Source: Sindora glabra
Lineage: Eukaryota > Streptophyta > Magnoliopsida > Fabales > Fabaceae
DNA: 64,000 nucleotides
Direction of reading: 5' to 3'
NCBI GenBank assembly: GCA_020226215.1
Contig: CM035232.1
Span: 17,272,316 to 17,336,315 of the forward strand
The notes beneath the pieces are model-generated. The model was not told the DNA's origin, made no database searches, and worked only from the letters and a program-made list of their open reading frames with translations. Position 1 is the first letter of the stretch. Every line of letters begins with the position of its first letter. Shown here piece by piece: positions 36,140 to 51,250 of the stretch. The translations under genes were made by a program, and so were the position numbers.

Positions 36140-39100
36140 TAAAAATATTTTAAATAAGTTAAAATATAAATACAAAGCATTAATTGAAATAATTAATTAC
36201 TTATTCTATTATTTAATAAAAAATGTAAAAATTAAAATCAAACCTTTCATTTAAAATTTTTCAATAAGTCATTAATATCCAATTTTTAGTACTATTTTCT
36301 AAATTAAATATATATTAATTGAATATTTTTCAAACTTTCACAAATTGTGTACCTTTTTATTTTTTATTTATTTTATTGTACACTATTCTTCTTTGATATT
36401 TACATCCACAAGTTATACTTTAGATATTAACAATATAGATATAATATAATATATTTTATTTGTATTATAAAAATATTTTAAATAACATAAAATTTTAATT
36501 TAATTAAAAGTTTTAACTATATATTTTATTTTTAACTCATATATTATTTTCTTTGTCATTTAATATTATTTTTCAAATTTTGAAAAAAATTATTATACTT
36601 TTATCTATCATTTTCAAAGTTTAATGAATCATTATTTTTTTTTTAACTTTACTCTTCTTTTTTGCTAATAGATACTTCATTGTTTTATATATTATCTTAA
36701 AATATTTTAACAAATTTATTTTATCATATTTCTCACTCCTACATTAATATCAATATTTATGCTACCTATATTATAATATTAAAATAAATTTTTTCTCCAA
36801 TATATAAGAACATATGTCATGCTCTTTTCCTTCCATTTTCTTTTTCATTTTCTTGCACAATCCTTTTACTTCTCTAATCTATCTTTTATACCAGTTGTTA
36901 AGATGCAGCTTCACTGCCATGCATTTTTATTTTATATGGTTAGATCTGCTTCCACGTGTCATTAGATTATTTTGCTCCAATTTTTGTTGCTTTCTAACTG
37001 CTTTGTTTTCTTTCCAAACCACAATTTTTTCCTTTTATTTGTACACACATTTATTTTCTTACACAATTTCACATTCATTTTATTTATATTGTTACTCTAA
37101 TATATTACATATATACATACATCATTTTTTATCTATTTTATTATATTATGTATATGTATTCTTTATTATATTATATTATATATATATATATATATATTCT
37201 CTAATTTATTACATACATATATAAAGTTTATTTACAAATATTATAAAATAATATAAGTATGATATGATATATTTTATGTTATTATGAAAATATTTTAAAT
37301 AAATTAAATATTTGATTTAATTACTTAATTACATATTTTAATTTTAAATTTTATATTACTTTATAATTCATTCATTATTTCTCTTATTTTTATTTGTTTT
37401 ATAGCATTTTTTATGTTTATTCCTATTCTTTATAATTCAAAAGCTAATATCATCAGATGATATAAATACAATATATAATATTTAAATTTATTATAAAAAT
37501 ATTTTAATGAATTAAAATTTTAATATAGAAAATATTAATTAAGAAATTTAATTACATATTCTTTTATTTGATAAAAATTCATGAAAATTAAAATTAAAAT
37601 TATTTGTTTAAATTTTATGAATATTTTCTTGATATCAATTCTTAATTATTATATTGAAATTAAACATATATTAACTAAGATTTGTCAAAGTTTTATAACT
37701 TTTACACTGCTTTATTTTCCTTTATGTGCCTCATTGCATTTTTTTCCATATTAACTCCTCTTATCTATAATTCAAGTACTAATATTATTAAATAATATAA
37801 AGATTTAATTAAAATAAATTAGTTTACTCTTTATTTAATTTTAAACTTTTATATTATTTAACATTGGAGTCAAATCCTCCTTATTATATTTGTACCATTT
37901 CATGTTTTTCTCCATTATATTTTTTTATTTGAAATTAAAACCAATTTTATTTATTTAAATTTTGTTAATAATTGTTATTATCAATCTTCAAATACTATAT
38001 TTCAAATTAAATATTTATCGATTAACACATTATTTTTATTTTTATTTATTTTATTACATATTTTTCTTATTTTCTATTCACTCCTATTATTATTTGTAAC
38101 TTAGATATCTTATTTTCTTTTTTTTTTCATTTTCCTACCTATTTCTTTCATTTTTGTTGGACCAAATTCTTGCCATAATAATGGGCCATTATTTGAGCAT
38201 ATTTTTTTCCCATCAAACTGCACATATGAGGAAAAAAATGGACCAGACATTTCTTCCAAAGCAAAATCAACCCATCTTTTATTTCTTCTCTTTCTTTGGT
38301 AATCTCCTTTTCCCTTTTCATATAGAGAAAATACCTTTCTGTTTCTTCATTTTTCCTACTTTATGTTCTATATGCAATAGTGTTTCTATTTTTTGTAATT
38401 TTTCTACTGTTATAATGAACTAACTAATTGTTGCGCTTTTAGTCCATATTGGTCAAAGAAAAAAAATTAGGCTTCCATTCTTCTTCTTTTTATTTTATAT
38501 ATATTTGTTTCTTTTTACATATTTTTTCTTTATGTATTTTATTACTTCATTACATTATATATTATTTTTATTTAAATTCTGATATATTTTCATGTATATT
38601 TTTATCATTTACAATTCTAATGCCAATACTATTAAGAGTAATATATATATAATATAATATATTTTATTTTTATTATAAAAATATTTTATATAGGTTAAAA
38701 TTTAAATTTAATTGAATGACCATATTGCATATTCTATTTTATCTTTTACAACTCACCTATTATTTGTATCCTTTTTTATTTATTCCATTGCATATTTTCC
38801 TTCTTTTCTCTTTTTGTTTATTTAAAGTTATTATTTACAATTGAAATACTAATATCATTAAAAAATTTATATTTCATTTTTGTTATAAAGATATTTAAAA
38901 TAAATTAAATTATTTAATTATATATTCTATTTTTATATTACTTTACAATTTAATATTTATTTCTTTTATTTTTATTTCTCTACCATAATTTTTTCTTCTT
39001 TCCTCTTTTCACATCTACTATTATTTAAATTTTATATGCTAATATCATAAAATAGTGTGTATATATATAATTTTGTTATTAATATATTTTAGATAATTTT

Positions 39101-40427
39101 TATATCCATTATTATTTACAATTTAGATGTTAATGTTGCAAAATAGTATAAATATATCATGATATGTTTAATTTTACTGTAAATATATTTTAAATAATTT
39201 AAATTTTTAATATAAAAGATATTAAATGAAATAATTAATTGTATATTATATTATTTAATGAAAGTATATAAAAATTTAAATCAAATTTACTTTTTAAATT
39301 TTTGTCAATATTATGTTTATATCAATTTTTAAATGTCATATTTTAAATTAAATGTACAACAATTAAGATTTTGTCCATACTTTATAACTCATGCATTATC
39401 TCACTTTCTTTTATCTATTTTTTTACATTTTTTGTGCTCACTTTTATAATTTTCAATTTAGAGAATAATATCACTGAATAATTGAAATATAATATATTAA
39501 TATCATTAAATAGTATAGATACAATACAACTTATTTTATATTATTACATATATATATTAAATAATTTTAATTTTAATTTAATTGTAGTTTTGTATTTTGT
39601 ATTTTGTATTCAATTTTTACTTCTCTCTAAATTTATAAATATTTGCTTAAATATATGATCTTTTATTTCATGACAAGAACCTTAGAGTATTGATGAATAG
39701 GCATAAACAAAATTGAAGCAAAATGTGAAGAGTCATTCTGATCGATTAGTAGGATTGTAACATCGAAGATGATTAAGGGAAGTTCAAATTTTTCGATTAA
39801 TTTCATTAGTGCTTCATTGTTGTTTTTTTCTTTTTCCTTCTGTTTTTGTTGTTGATATAATTATATTATATTATATTATTATGAGAAATTTTTTTTATTA
39901 TATAGGATGAATTATTATTTTTATTTGATTTTCATTTTCATTGCTTCAGTTAATTTCAAGACTACCTCTTCTATTTCATGTTGATCGTTAATTGTATCTC
40001 TATTTCATCCATTTCTTTTAAACTAATATACTATCTTTTTTGTTACTTTTAGGTACTAATACGTGTTTATAGATATTGTAAGTGCATAAAGGTACTAACG
40101 TATATATTTTAGAGTGCCTAAATATATATTGGTTTGATAGATATTAATTTGTACTCAACTCCTAAAAGCTAAAATTAATACATAGTGAATTGATGATAGA
40201 AGTGTTATTTATGAGTTTCATTTTTTAGTGCTTTTTGCCTCTCTAAGTTTCAAAGCTCCATATTTACTTCGACCAAGTTGCTCCAATTCAAATAATGAAC
40301 TTTTTGCCTATCGAAATGTGTTGTTTCTTCTTCATGGTACATAGTACTAAATTAATGTTTATTATATATGTTTTTCTTATAACTTATAACAATTATATTC
40401 AATTATGTTATTGGCTAATCTAATAAT

Positions 40428-40455
40428 CTCGTGCTTAGCACAGGTTAAAAACTAG
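40428..40455 (+). other. Helitron 3' terminus
   Basis: CTCGTGCTTAGCACAGG forms a short stem (GTGC/GCAC with flanking pairs). Eleven bases later the element ends in CTAG, with T as the first host base. This is the expected Helitron 3' structure. Confidence 0.75.
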
Positions 40456-41000
40456 TTCTTTTTATATGTATTTGATTTAAAAAAATTATTACCTTTTTTT
40501 TTCATTTTCTCTAATTGGGATTATCTCATATAGAATGATCATGACTCCAACAATTTTTTAAGGGAATTCAATTTCCTTTGGATACATTATTTTTAATTAT
40601 AATAATAATAATAAATTATATAAAATAAAAATTATAAAAATAATAGTTATATTAATAACTATTATAAATTATTAAATAATAATACAATGTAACAATAATG
40701 AGATAATAAAAATATTAATAAACAAATAATAAAAAGATAAAAATGAAAATTATTATTAATTTGTATATCAAGCTCAATAGGATTAAAGAAAGGGATCAAT
40801 CCAATGACGTCATGTGTGCTCTATGGTGACTTCCGTCTTCTATTTGTTTGAAATTTGACGGAAGAGACTAATTTTGGACTGATTATGAAGGTAGAATTTT
40901 TATTTTAAGGAGGATCAAATTTGTTCAAATTGAATATTAAGAGGATCAATTTTGTATTTAAGCTTAAAATTTATATATTTTATATAATTTTTTTTAATTT
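40456..41000. repeat. Foldback element A, right arm
   Basis: Reverse complement of 27850-28424. Starting at 40456, TTCTTTTTATATGTATTTGA matches TTCTTTTTGTATGTGTTTGA from the left arm. Later landmarks include AAATTTGTTCAAATTGAAT and TTGATCC-type ends. The arms have diverged moderately. Confidence 0.75.
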
Positions 41001-41645
41001 TTTATGCATAAATTTTGGGTGTGATGAAACCACAATAAATTACAATTTTATTTTTCAAAATTGTAGCTAAAATTTTTGGTTAAATTGCATATAATCCTCC
41101 TAAACTTTAATGGTGTATAATTTATTCTGTAGTTCATTAAAATATAATTGTCACATACATTTACTTAATTAATAACATAATTAATCATTCTCTCTTAACT
41201 TTTCATTTGATATTTTAATGGAATGTACATATATTAAAATTTTTTCTTAAAACTCATTCGTCTTCATCTTTCATTCTTCAGCCATTTTGCATTTCATTAT
41301 ATCAATCTGCAGTTCATTTTATTGATTTGCAGAATTTATGAGAATTTTCTTAGTTAGATTACGAGTTAAAGTATTAAAAACTATCCCATGGATATAGGTT
41401 TTAAAATGTATTGAAGTATGATAATGCCTTTATGATCCGATATGGAATCAAATTAATCAATTTTTTTTAAATGATCAAAGCAGTAATTATTTCATTGAGT
41501 TCCTAATTAAACTAAGTGTATTATTGATTTTATCAATTAAAAAAACTATATCAAAATTGATTAAACATTTTTGAAATAATAGCTATCAAATTGGAAACAA
41601 ATAAAAAATTACTAGGAGAAAAAAATGTAAAGACTAACAAGGTAA
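41000..41645. other. No recognisable gene
   Basis: AT-rich spacer between foldback element A and the CACTA element. GTAAAGACTAACAAG occurs at about 41628 and again just inside the CACTA element at about 41665, a short direct repeat around the insertion point. No coding frame was recognised. Confidence 0.4.
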
Positions 41646-41679
41646 CACTACAAAAAAAAAAAAGGTAAAGACTAACAAG

Positions 41680-42250
41680 TCATTTGTATAGACTCGACTT
41701 GTCATCTATATTACTATTATAGATGATAATATTGTTTGTATTGGATCATCTGCAGAGAATCGTGCCTATTACACTCTATACAAATGACATTTTCTTTGGT
41801 TGTTTGTGTAGGCCACACCTATATAAATGACACATGTTGTCTGTATAGACATACCTATACAAACAACAATAGTTATATAAACCACAATATCGTCTATATA
41901 GCTTGGACCTATACAGATGACAAAGGTTATATAGATCATAATGTCATCTATATAGGTTGGACCTATACAGATGATAAAAGCTATACAAATGACACATGTA
42001 GTCTGTATACCCCTGTGGCCTGTATAGGTTCGAGCTACATAGACAACAACTGTGGTTTATATAGCCCTTGTCATCCATATAGGACTTACTTACATAAATG
42101 ACATTATGGTCTGCATATCCCTATCATCTATATAGGTTCGAGCTACACAAATGACAAGTGTGGTCTATATAGGCCGGGTCATCTATATAGCTCCAACCTA
42201 CACAGACAACACTATGGTTTGTATAAGTGTTATCATTTGTATAGGTCATT
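41680..42250. repeat. CACTA subterminal repeats, left end
   Basis: More than ten direct and inverted copies of CATCTATATAGGTT and CTATACAGATGACA-type words at short intervals. In CACTA elements such repeats are binding sites for the transposition proteins. Frames here are artefacts of the repeats. Confidence 0.8.
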
Positions 42251-42251
42251 T

Positions 42252-42254
<3 letters not shown>

Positions 42255-42336
<82 letters not shown>
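42255..42336. repeat. Compound (GT)n(AT)n microsatellite
   Basis: About 17 GT units run directly into about 22 AT units, next to the left subterminal repeats of the CACTA element. Confidence 0.95.
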
Positions 42337-42341
<5 letters not shown>

Positions 42342-42639
42342 ATATAATTTTGTATGGGTTCATGATTTTTCTTACAAATCATATTTAGTTTTTTTTTTAC
42401 ATTTATATTAATTATTTTTTTACATTTGTGTTCATACTTAGTTATTTACATATAACTAAAATAAAATGGTAGTAATTTTTTAAATTTGGCAATGTTAATA
42501 ATTATCTAACACAATTAACTGTAAAAATAAATGAAATATAAACTAACTTTAAAGAATATATAATAAAGCAGGTAATTCACATACATACATATTATAAAGT
42601 ATCAAAATAAATTTTTATAATACAAACTATCTAAAATAA

Positions 42640-43500
42640 TAGTCCCCACTGCCATCATCATTATCATCCTCTCCATCATCTTAAGGTGAATTCCAAGGCT
42701 AGTGTAAAGGTGGAAGTGGGTGCGATTATGGTTGGGATGGAGGCAAGGGTCACTGCTACTAAGAAAGCGAAGGATGCTGTGAAGTAAAAGGTAATTCAGA
42801 AGTAAATCTAGATGGTACTCTCGATCGAGGGATTCTCATTGGAGGAGGAGGAAATGATGCCTCGAGCGAAGGGAGAGAAAATCCCATAGACTATAAAGTA
42901 ACATGCATGCCCTCAAGGAGAGTATGATTCTTTTACTGCAACTCCTCATGATAATAGATACCCTTATCTGCGCTAGCTAAAGCCTGTTGAGTCTCAATGA
43001 TATAGGTTCACACCTCCTCTATAAATATTGCATCTTGTTGTGGCCTCGGAAGAAATGTTGTAATGGATGAATCGTGCTGCTAATGTCATACGCCATTATA
43101 GCAAGCACACGATCAATTGTCTTTCTATGCCCTTAACAAGTGTCAAACACCTCATCAATGATAGCAGGCTCATCAACATCCGGTGAACCTCCTAAGGAGC
43201 TACTAAAGGAAGCATTGGATTTTGAAGATCAATGGATGACCAATTCTAATATCTTAGCCTTAATTTTTTGAACATAAACATATAGTTTCAATGAAAAACC
43301 TTTTTTATAATAATAAAAATTATTTAATTAAAAAATAATTACTTACGTAAGCATCCAGAGCATTTGGATGCACCCACTCTCCTATATGATACATATAACA
43401 CTCATGAAAATTCTCCCTCACCCACTGTAATTCACCTGTGTCCTTATTTCTCTATACCAATTTCAAAACATGATATTAATAATTAGTAGCAATTACTTAG
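42640..43500 (-). pseudogene. Second CACTA protein (plant transposase, En/Spm type) remnant
   Basis: Minus-strand translation gives DTGELQWVRENFHECYMYHI, then GEWVHPNALDAYV, followed by a good splice donor (GTAAGT near 43350) and intron-like AT-rich DNA. After that comes a frame with SSLGGSPDVDEPAIIDEVF, GHRKTIDRVLAIMAYDIS and a loose C-terminal part. This arrangement resembles the Ptta/En/Spm accessory transposase that accompanies TNP2 in CACTA elements. Stops and frameshifts are present. The assignment rests on arrangement and weak similarity only. Confidence 0.5.
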
Positions 43501-44734
43501 ACTTTGAACAATAGCATTATGTAAAAATGTTAAGTTAAAATGCCTTATCATGTCGTGCCGCCATAATAAACCTTGATCCATGGCAATCATTGTATAACTT
43601 CTTTAACATGTTCTCTAAATTTCTTCTAGATAGCTTCTACATATTTAAACCAAAATATTTGTAATTAGAAGATAAATAAATCGAATGTCAAAAATGGCAA
43701 GCAACTAATTGCACTTTAACTTTACCTTATGCTTATCACTGTCAAAGTATATACATAACCTATCCTAATAATTTGTTGAAATATCAATAGGACAAGCTTG
43801 CTTAGCACTGTTGAGATCACGAATGTCGTCCTCACTACCATGTTGCAAGAAATACTGATAAAGCATGAACTTCCAATCTTTGTATCAATCAACTGTTATT
43901 CATTGGATACCAATAATCATGTATCACTGCTCCTCAGGCTCAATAGTCATAAATTTAAAATAGGACTACATTGCAATATGTGAAAGAATGTTTCATTTAT
44001 TGTTGCCATCAATCTTAATATTAAATAAAAAAATGATATCAAAAAATATGTCATAGTACTTACACAGACTCCCTACATAATACACTCTTGCTACTCCTCA
44101 AGCACTTGCTTCTAATTTTTATGGAAAGGCTCACAATGTTACCTAACCAACACTCCTATATCATATACAATATGTTTTGAATTCATACCAATTTCCTATC
44201 ATGTACTCGTCTTATTAAAGCAGACAAGCAATTGCCTTCCATTATTCTTTTATTTTTTTTATGAAGGGTTAAAGACCTTGATTTGTTGCGATACCATCGA
44301 CTCGATGCAGCTTTCAAATACAAAACACTATTAAGGATATACATTTATAGAAAAAAATGTAGATTAAAATACATAAGTATAACTAATTTCACCTGGCTCA
44401 TACTAGGAAAGGATATGAGTGAGATTTGGTGATAGGTCGTGTCCACCATTTCCTTTATAATAGTGTGATATAGCATTAGCTATGGCTAACAATATAGCTA
44501 TGGCTATCAAATATTGTTATACATAATCAAACACACATAATAGTGATTACAATAGTAAGTAAGTAATACTCATGATAAACAAAATAATTTATCCTTCTAT
44601 GGTAAATTATATTTGCATGTACAGAATAAGTTATTCAAAAATAATTGGTGCAACTGGTTACAAATGATACTTAGTACAAAATTCAAAGTTGTCAAAATAT
44701 AATACCCAATAACTACTTGAGTATCTAAAAAGTC

Positions 44735-47700
44735 TTGATCCTAATTAAATTCATCGTCAGTGAATATTGCAAGGTTATTATCCTCTTCATCAGTTGAGTC
44801 ATCATCGTTGGACTCTAAAATCTCCTCTTCTATGTAATCCCCAATGGTTTAATATTCTATATCATTATTATTTATAAAGTCATCAAACATTTGTGAAACA
44901 AGATGAACATTTCTAGAAGATAAAATAGAATAAGGATCATGGTTTTGATCGCACAAGGTAATCAAAGCAAAATCCTCAAGATCTATTATGAGAGCAAAGT
45001 TTACAGAATTATCATCCTGCAAATAGAATACACCATTGGTGCTAATATTATCATTATCAAAAACATCCCATACATCATAATCACCACATTATTTATAACT
45101 CACCAGTTCGATCTATTAAAAGGATCATTAATGTAAAAAACTTGTTATGCTTGAGATGCAAGTGTATACAAATCATCTTTATACTATATTTTTATCTATG
45201 ATAATTTTCTTTTTTTCTACAAAGCAATTATATAAATAACTTAACTTTATGACTTCCTCCAAAATACCATAAAATGTGTTATGTTCAATTCCAAACATAG
45301 AAACCATGCTTTGAATCTTAAGAACTAACTATGCAACAAACTCCATTTACCACACACATTGAACATGACATAACCGTAAAGCCTGGTCCAGAAGCTAAAG
45401 ATAATAACTTGTCAATTACCTCAAGGGATCCCCTCTTGTGAAGGTGGTAAATCTATATAATTTTTCAAAGTAAACAACAATAATACAAGTATAAAATAAA
45501 ATTATGCAGTATTAGGTTGTAATGAAGATAATAAAAAAATTACCTTTGAGTAAAACCATGAAGGAAACTAGAATTTCTACAAGTGTTTAATGTTCTGGCA
45601 ACCACTTGCCTATAATTATCATCTATGTTCACTACATTATAGAAAAGGCTCATTAGGAAATAGAATGAACTAAATAAAATACAAAATAGTTTGAAGGACT
45701 TAATTTAAATATTTTTGAATTTCAGGATAGTTATTGAAGATGTATCATATTATTGTATCTCAATCCTTCCTGTCTAAATGAACAACGTGTTTTTTGCTAA
45801 TAGGTTGACATTGAGATCCAAAAATCAACAGTCACTTTTTTGTGCTCACATTGGCTATATCCTAGTTACAATAAGGTTAGTTGAATTTTGTTTCCACCTC
45901 CTGTAAATACATAGAATAAAATGTCAATGCCTCATCTATAACATACCCTTCAATTATGAAACCTTTAAGTCAAACATGATTCTTAATGTAGTCCTTTAAT
46001 TTCTTTATATATTTCTCATATGCATATATCTATCTAAAATGAATGGGACCCTCCAATAGTGCTTCCTCAAGCAAATCATCACTAAGTAGATCATTATGTC
46101 AAAGAATGATGGAGAGTATTTCCTTTCAAGTTTGCATAAAATTAATACAATATCTTCCTTAGCTTACTTCACATCCTGCTTATTTAGAATTCTTGCACAG
46201 ATTTTGTTGAAGTAATTATACAACTCAACAATCGATAGTGCTAACTCTTTTAACAAAAATGCTTACATTGCATGTGCCAACAATTGTTACATAATTACAT
46301 GACATTCGTGGGACTTTAACCTATTGATCTTAGTGTCATTGTCAACCACATTCTTTCCTAAACTTTCAATAAACCTATCAGGAAATATCATAGTTTTAAT
46401 AAACTAACAAAATCGATATTGATCATCCTAACTAAGCATTTATCTAGGATATGGTTTCATCCACCTCCCCTTCTCCTCGTATAAGTGTAATTCTGGCCTT
46501 ATGTTTCTCTATATCCTTTAATTTATGTTCAATATCTAGGAGTGTACCCATAATGTTGTTACATATATTTTTCTCAACATGCATCACGTTAATGTTATGC
46601 TTCAAGATCATTGTAAGCTAGTATGAAATTTTGAAAAAGATACTCTCCTTATTCTAACTAAGTTCATCTATATCTTTCTTTCGCTTAACTCTACCCTATT
46701 ATATGAGTTTTCCAAGCACTCTCTGACATACTTTACTTAATTGGTCTATGATTATGTCATTAGTAAACTATCTCGAAAGGGTTTTCCGTTCAGTCTTTCC
46801 ATCAAAGTCTTTACTATTTCACCAATTATGGGTCTTTAGAAGGAATTGACGATAACTAACATAAGCAATTTTTCCTCTAATTCGCATCGAATATATATTT
46901 TTAGTATAAGTGGAAAATGCTTTATACTTTTGTCCACACTAACCCAATAGACTACTTCAAGTGGAAAAGTTATTCACACTCTATATCAATATCGCCCGCA
47001 TCTTAAACATGCTATTTATAGCAACATCTTAGGTTTCAACTCCAATCTCTTACAAGTGTTTCAATTCTTTGACAAGAAATCTTAAGAATACATTTATATC
47101 TTTTCTTGGAGATTATGGCCTAGAGATTAATAACATTAACATGAAAAATGACTCTCATACAATGCCAGAGTGGCAAATTATAGATGATCATCATAACTAA
47201 CCATATGCTATATAACAGACTTATGTCATCAAAAAGATTAAATCCATCCACACTCAAACCCAACTACACATTCCTTGGCTCCACTAAGAAATCAAGATAC
47301 CTTCTATCAAAATCCTACCAAGCTTCCTCATCAGCAAGATGTCGTAAAACCCCATCTTCGATGGATTATCCCAACTAATGCCATATCATATCTTTTGTCA
47401 TGTGCCTTAACCTATATAATCATTTCAACCTCGGGATCAATGAAAAATATTACAAAATCTTTTGAATGACCTTTTTTCCTTTTGTATTTTTATCAATCAA
47501 TTAACTTTCCCTATAAATTAGACAAACCTCATCTTTAGCGTGTTTTCTCCAAAAAAGCGCGCAATTATGCTTATAAGCACAAATTGATTCATGCCCTAAT
47601 CCTAACTTATTAAGCCATTTCTTTGCAATATAATGTGACCCTAGCAATTTGTTATCCTTTGATAATACCTCCTTTAATAATTTCAATAGGGAATTAAATG

Positions 47701-48290
47701 ACTTATTCGTCCACTTATGAAGTACCTTCAAATACATGAGCTTAAGTAAAAAGTTTAGTAAAGAAAAGGTTGTACAATCAGGTTACAATTCAATTTCAAC
47801 TTCTATAAATAAGTTATCAAAAGCTTGTCCATGACATATGTCCCCTCCTAAAATGTCCTCATTTTAAACTCTAATTGTTATCTACTTCATCAATGACATG
47901 AGGGCTAATAAAGTCATGCATAATACCAATCATCTCATCAGCATCATTAACAAGTGCTCTACACATAACTTCAGCCCTAAATACATATTCTTCACAATGA
48001 TGGACCTAGTTTGTGTACAATAAATCAAATCCATTGTTTATTAAGTGTGCCCTCATGGTCTCCAATAACACTTCTTGCATGGACATCTTACCATCCCTCT
48101 ATCATTGATAAAGTTTCTGGCTCTAGCATCATTCCAATACGTATTAGATAATTGATCTTGTAAGTTTATCTAACTTTTGTTAATAGACATGGTATAACTA
48201 GCCTACAAGGTCAGAAGTCATCATACAATTCAATTATGCGTGCATGTTTGTTATGTGAACTAAATCCACCTTATCATTCTAATTCTAACA
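44735..48290 (-). pseudogene. CACTA transposase (TNP2 type) remnant
   Basis: Pieces occur in the expected order on the minus strand. N-terminal: MRAHLINNGFDLLYTN near 48050. Linker at 47501-47737: FNSLLKLLKEVLSKDNKLLG, then KKWLNKLGLGHESICAYKHN and CALFWRKHAKDEVCLI. Transposase core near 47160-47390: DGVLRHLADEEAW, then LGLSVDGFNLF and MIIYNLPLWHCM. Next MHVEKNICNNIMGTLLDIE near 46540. C-terminal region: LKSHECHVIM near 46300 and KKLKDYIKNHV near 45990. End region: LASQA.QVFYINDPFNRSNW near 45130 and an acidic tail with NDDDSTDEEDNN near 44800. Stops occur throughout, many where the family has Gln or Arg. The intact protein would cut and join CACTA ends in the nucleus; this copy cannot. Confidence 0.75.
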
Positions 48291-48699
48291 AGTGAGGCCC
48301 TATCCCATTTGAAATATTCCCCAAATTATTGTCTCCACTCATCTACGATATATTTCACAAATGACAAAATTTTAGCAGCATCTCCCTCTGATTCTTCAAG
48401 TGTGTATACTATACACTAATATAGTACACACCCAGAGAATAGTGGAAAAGAAAGAAATTTCAATAAAGTGAAACAAGTAAATAAGGTTAGCATAATAACT
48501 AAAGGACATATCCTAAACTATCTATATTCTCTAGATAATTCAAAGGTTGGTTTATCTAAGACGATCAACTAACCCTTGAACAAGTTTATGATTACAATGT
48601 AAATATATTTTAAATTTAATATGATGTAATTTTTCATACTAGTAGTTTTGACAATAACAGGAACATATACATCACACTATTAGATGATAATATTCAACA

Positions 48700-48930
48700 A
48701 ACATATTTAAAGACAATATATTAACAACCTTTTAACATGTTAAAATTTGTAAACTATATTGATGTAGTTTAATTCTTAATTTTATTCTTAAATATTTCAA
48801 TATATTAATAGCCTCTCAATATGCTAAAATCTTTAAATTATACCAATATACTTTAATTCTTAATTTTATTCTTAAATTTTCCAATATATTAATAGTTTCT
48901 CAATATGGTAAAATTTCCAAACCTTTACAA
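48700..48930. repeat. 84-bp tandem repeat
   Basis: TTTAATTCTTAATTTTATTC starts at 48768 and again at 48852, each followed by CAATATATTAATAG and CTCAATATG.TAAAAT. A partial copy precedes them. Confidence 0.7.
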
Positions 48931-50152
48931 ATTGTGTGCTATTTTATTTTTTATTTATTTTATTGCATATCACTCTTTTTTTATATTTACTTCTATTATT
49001 TATAGTTTAGATGTAAATAATATAATATAATATAATATATTTTTAATTATATATTTTATTTTTAACTCCAATATTACTTTCTTTATCATTCAATATTATT
49101 TGTCAAATTTTGAAAAAATTTAAATTTATTTATTTAAAATTTTTCAATATTTTTTCATATTAATTTTTGTATGCTACATTTTATTTAAAGATTAATTTTT
49201 TAAATATATTTTTACTAATTTATTACATATTTTTTATATTTACTTATATTATTTATAATTTGAATGTCAATATTATTAAATAAAAGTATAATATAATATA
49301 TATATTAGGGTTTAGATATAAAAGTACTTTTAAAAATTTATTCTATTGAAATTAATAAGGAAAATTTTATAGAGAGAATGACATTGAATATGATCCTTCA
49401 AATTATGGGATGAGAATTCTTGATATCATTTTGTGATAATTATAACGAATTCTTAATATCATTTTATGATTTATGCACTATTTTATTTTTTTAATCTATT
49501 TCATTACACTTCCATCATTTTTTTTATATACATTCTTTTTATTATTTATAGCTCATATATTAATATCATCAAGTAGTATATATATGATATAATATTTTTT
49601 ATTTTTATTATAAAAATATTTCATATGAGTTAAATTTTTAATTTATTTTTTTAAGTACATATTCTATTTTTAATAACAATTATATTACTTTATAATTTAC
49701 TAATTATTTCTCTTCTCTTTTTTATACAATTCATATTCTTCTTCCTTTCATTTTTTTCATTTCCACTCCTGTTACTTATACTCTGACATTAATTTTATAA
49801 ACAAATATACATACAATAAAATATACATTTTATTTTTGTCATAATATTTTAATAAGTGAAAATTTTAATTTAATTGAATTTTATTTTTAACTCTTATACT
49901 ACTTTATAACACACCCATTATTTTATTTCTTTTTCCTTACCCCATTCCACATTTTCCAATTTTTTTCTTTTATAAATTGAAGCCTAATATTACTTGGTAT
50001 AGATATAATATCATACATTTAAATTTAGCCATATAATAATTATAATATGAACATAAAAAATTATATTTTATTTTTATTTTTTATATACAGTATTTATTAT
50101 TCTTATTTTAGAAAAAAATAGATACCTGTGCATAGCACAAACTCAATGTTAG
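48905..50152 (+). mobile_element. Fragment of the AT-rich Helitron family inside the CACTA element
   Basis: 48920-49120 closely follows 36340-36600 (for example ACAAATTGTGTGCTATTTTATTTTTTA and CATTCAATATTATTTGTCAAA). Further AT-rich repeat units continue to 50.1 kb. It ends in ACCTGTGCATAGCACA, a GTGC/GCAC hairpin, then AACTCAATGTTAG and T. That resembles the Helitron 3' end at 40428, but with TTAG in place of CTAG. The 5' end was not found. Confidence 0.55.
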
Positions 50153-51119
50153 TTTATATTATTACAGTGTGTCTTCTTTTTATTTTTTCATAATATAGTA
50201 TATTTTATATTAATACTATATTAAAATTACATTTAACTTCACTAAGAAATTTTACTATTAATAAGAGAATATATTATACATAGGAAAGGTTGCTAGACTA
50301 GTAATTCATGTGCATTTGTTGTTAAGTATTTTTATCATTTATTTTTTAAATGGTTGTAAGGGTTTTATGAAATTTTGCATCATGGGACATTTTATATTTT
50401 TATTTTTTTTATTTTTATGAACGTCTATATAAATTCCATCTGATGTTCTTTTCATCTAACTCATAATACAATTAACCTAATAAACATATGAAATCATACA
50501 AGATATTAATTTTACTAATCTACACAATAAAGCAATAAAACATAGTAAAATATCATCACAATAATATCAACCACTATATAAATATCATTCAGTAATTATA
50601 ATAGTAACTATACCAATCATTTATAAATTTTATTCAATAATCAAAATAAAAATAAAAATGCATATATAATATATTCATATCAAATTTATTTTATAAAAAA
50701 TTTTATTATTTGGAGATATTATAAAAGTTAATAATTTTATTTAATTTATTTAAAAATATATTTTATAATTTATAATTTATTAAAAATACATAAAATTTAG
50801 CTAAATAGTGCATTTTGATGATATTATACTAAATACAATATTAATAACTTCTACATAAATTCATTATATAATATGTATTCTAAGTTAAATATAATGATTT
50901 CAAGCCATCCAACTTAAATTTAAATGTATAATCTATAATTTTATAGCAGATTATGTATAGAAATTACTAAATAAATTAAAAAACATGATGAAAAATTAAA
51001 TAAAAGAGGAAGAACTAACCTTGAAAAGCAAAGGATGTCGCAGATAAGAAGGAAGGAAGAGATAACAATAGCTGAAGTGACTAAAAATAGGAGGGGGAAG
51101 GCACTAGAATAGGTTAAAT

Positions 51120-51250
51120 ACCCAGGGGCAATACAGACGACACGTGTCATCTATATAAGCCCCTTTGGTCATTTGCATTACCATTAATGAAGGGCACATA
51201 CATCATTTGTCCATATTGCCTTTAGGTCATCTGTATAGGTAGCTAAAATT
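51120..51250. repeat. Internal cluster of CACTA subterminal-type repeats
   Basis: GTCATCTATATAAGCC, GTCATTTGCATTACC and GTCATCTGTATAGGT lie just upstream (minus sense) of the transposase region. The cluster indicates that the original 5' end region of the element reached here before later insertions extended it. Confidence 0.6.

Noticed and set aside
41736..42101. 121-residue plus-strand frame with repeated tyrosine/threonine-rich segments
   Set aside because: It lies wholly in the CACTA subterminal repeats; the apparent protein repeats come from the repeated TCATCTATATAGG words.
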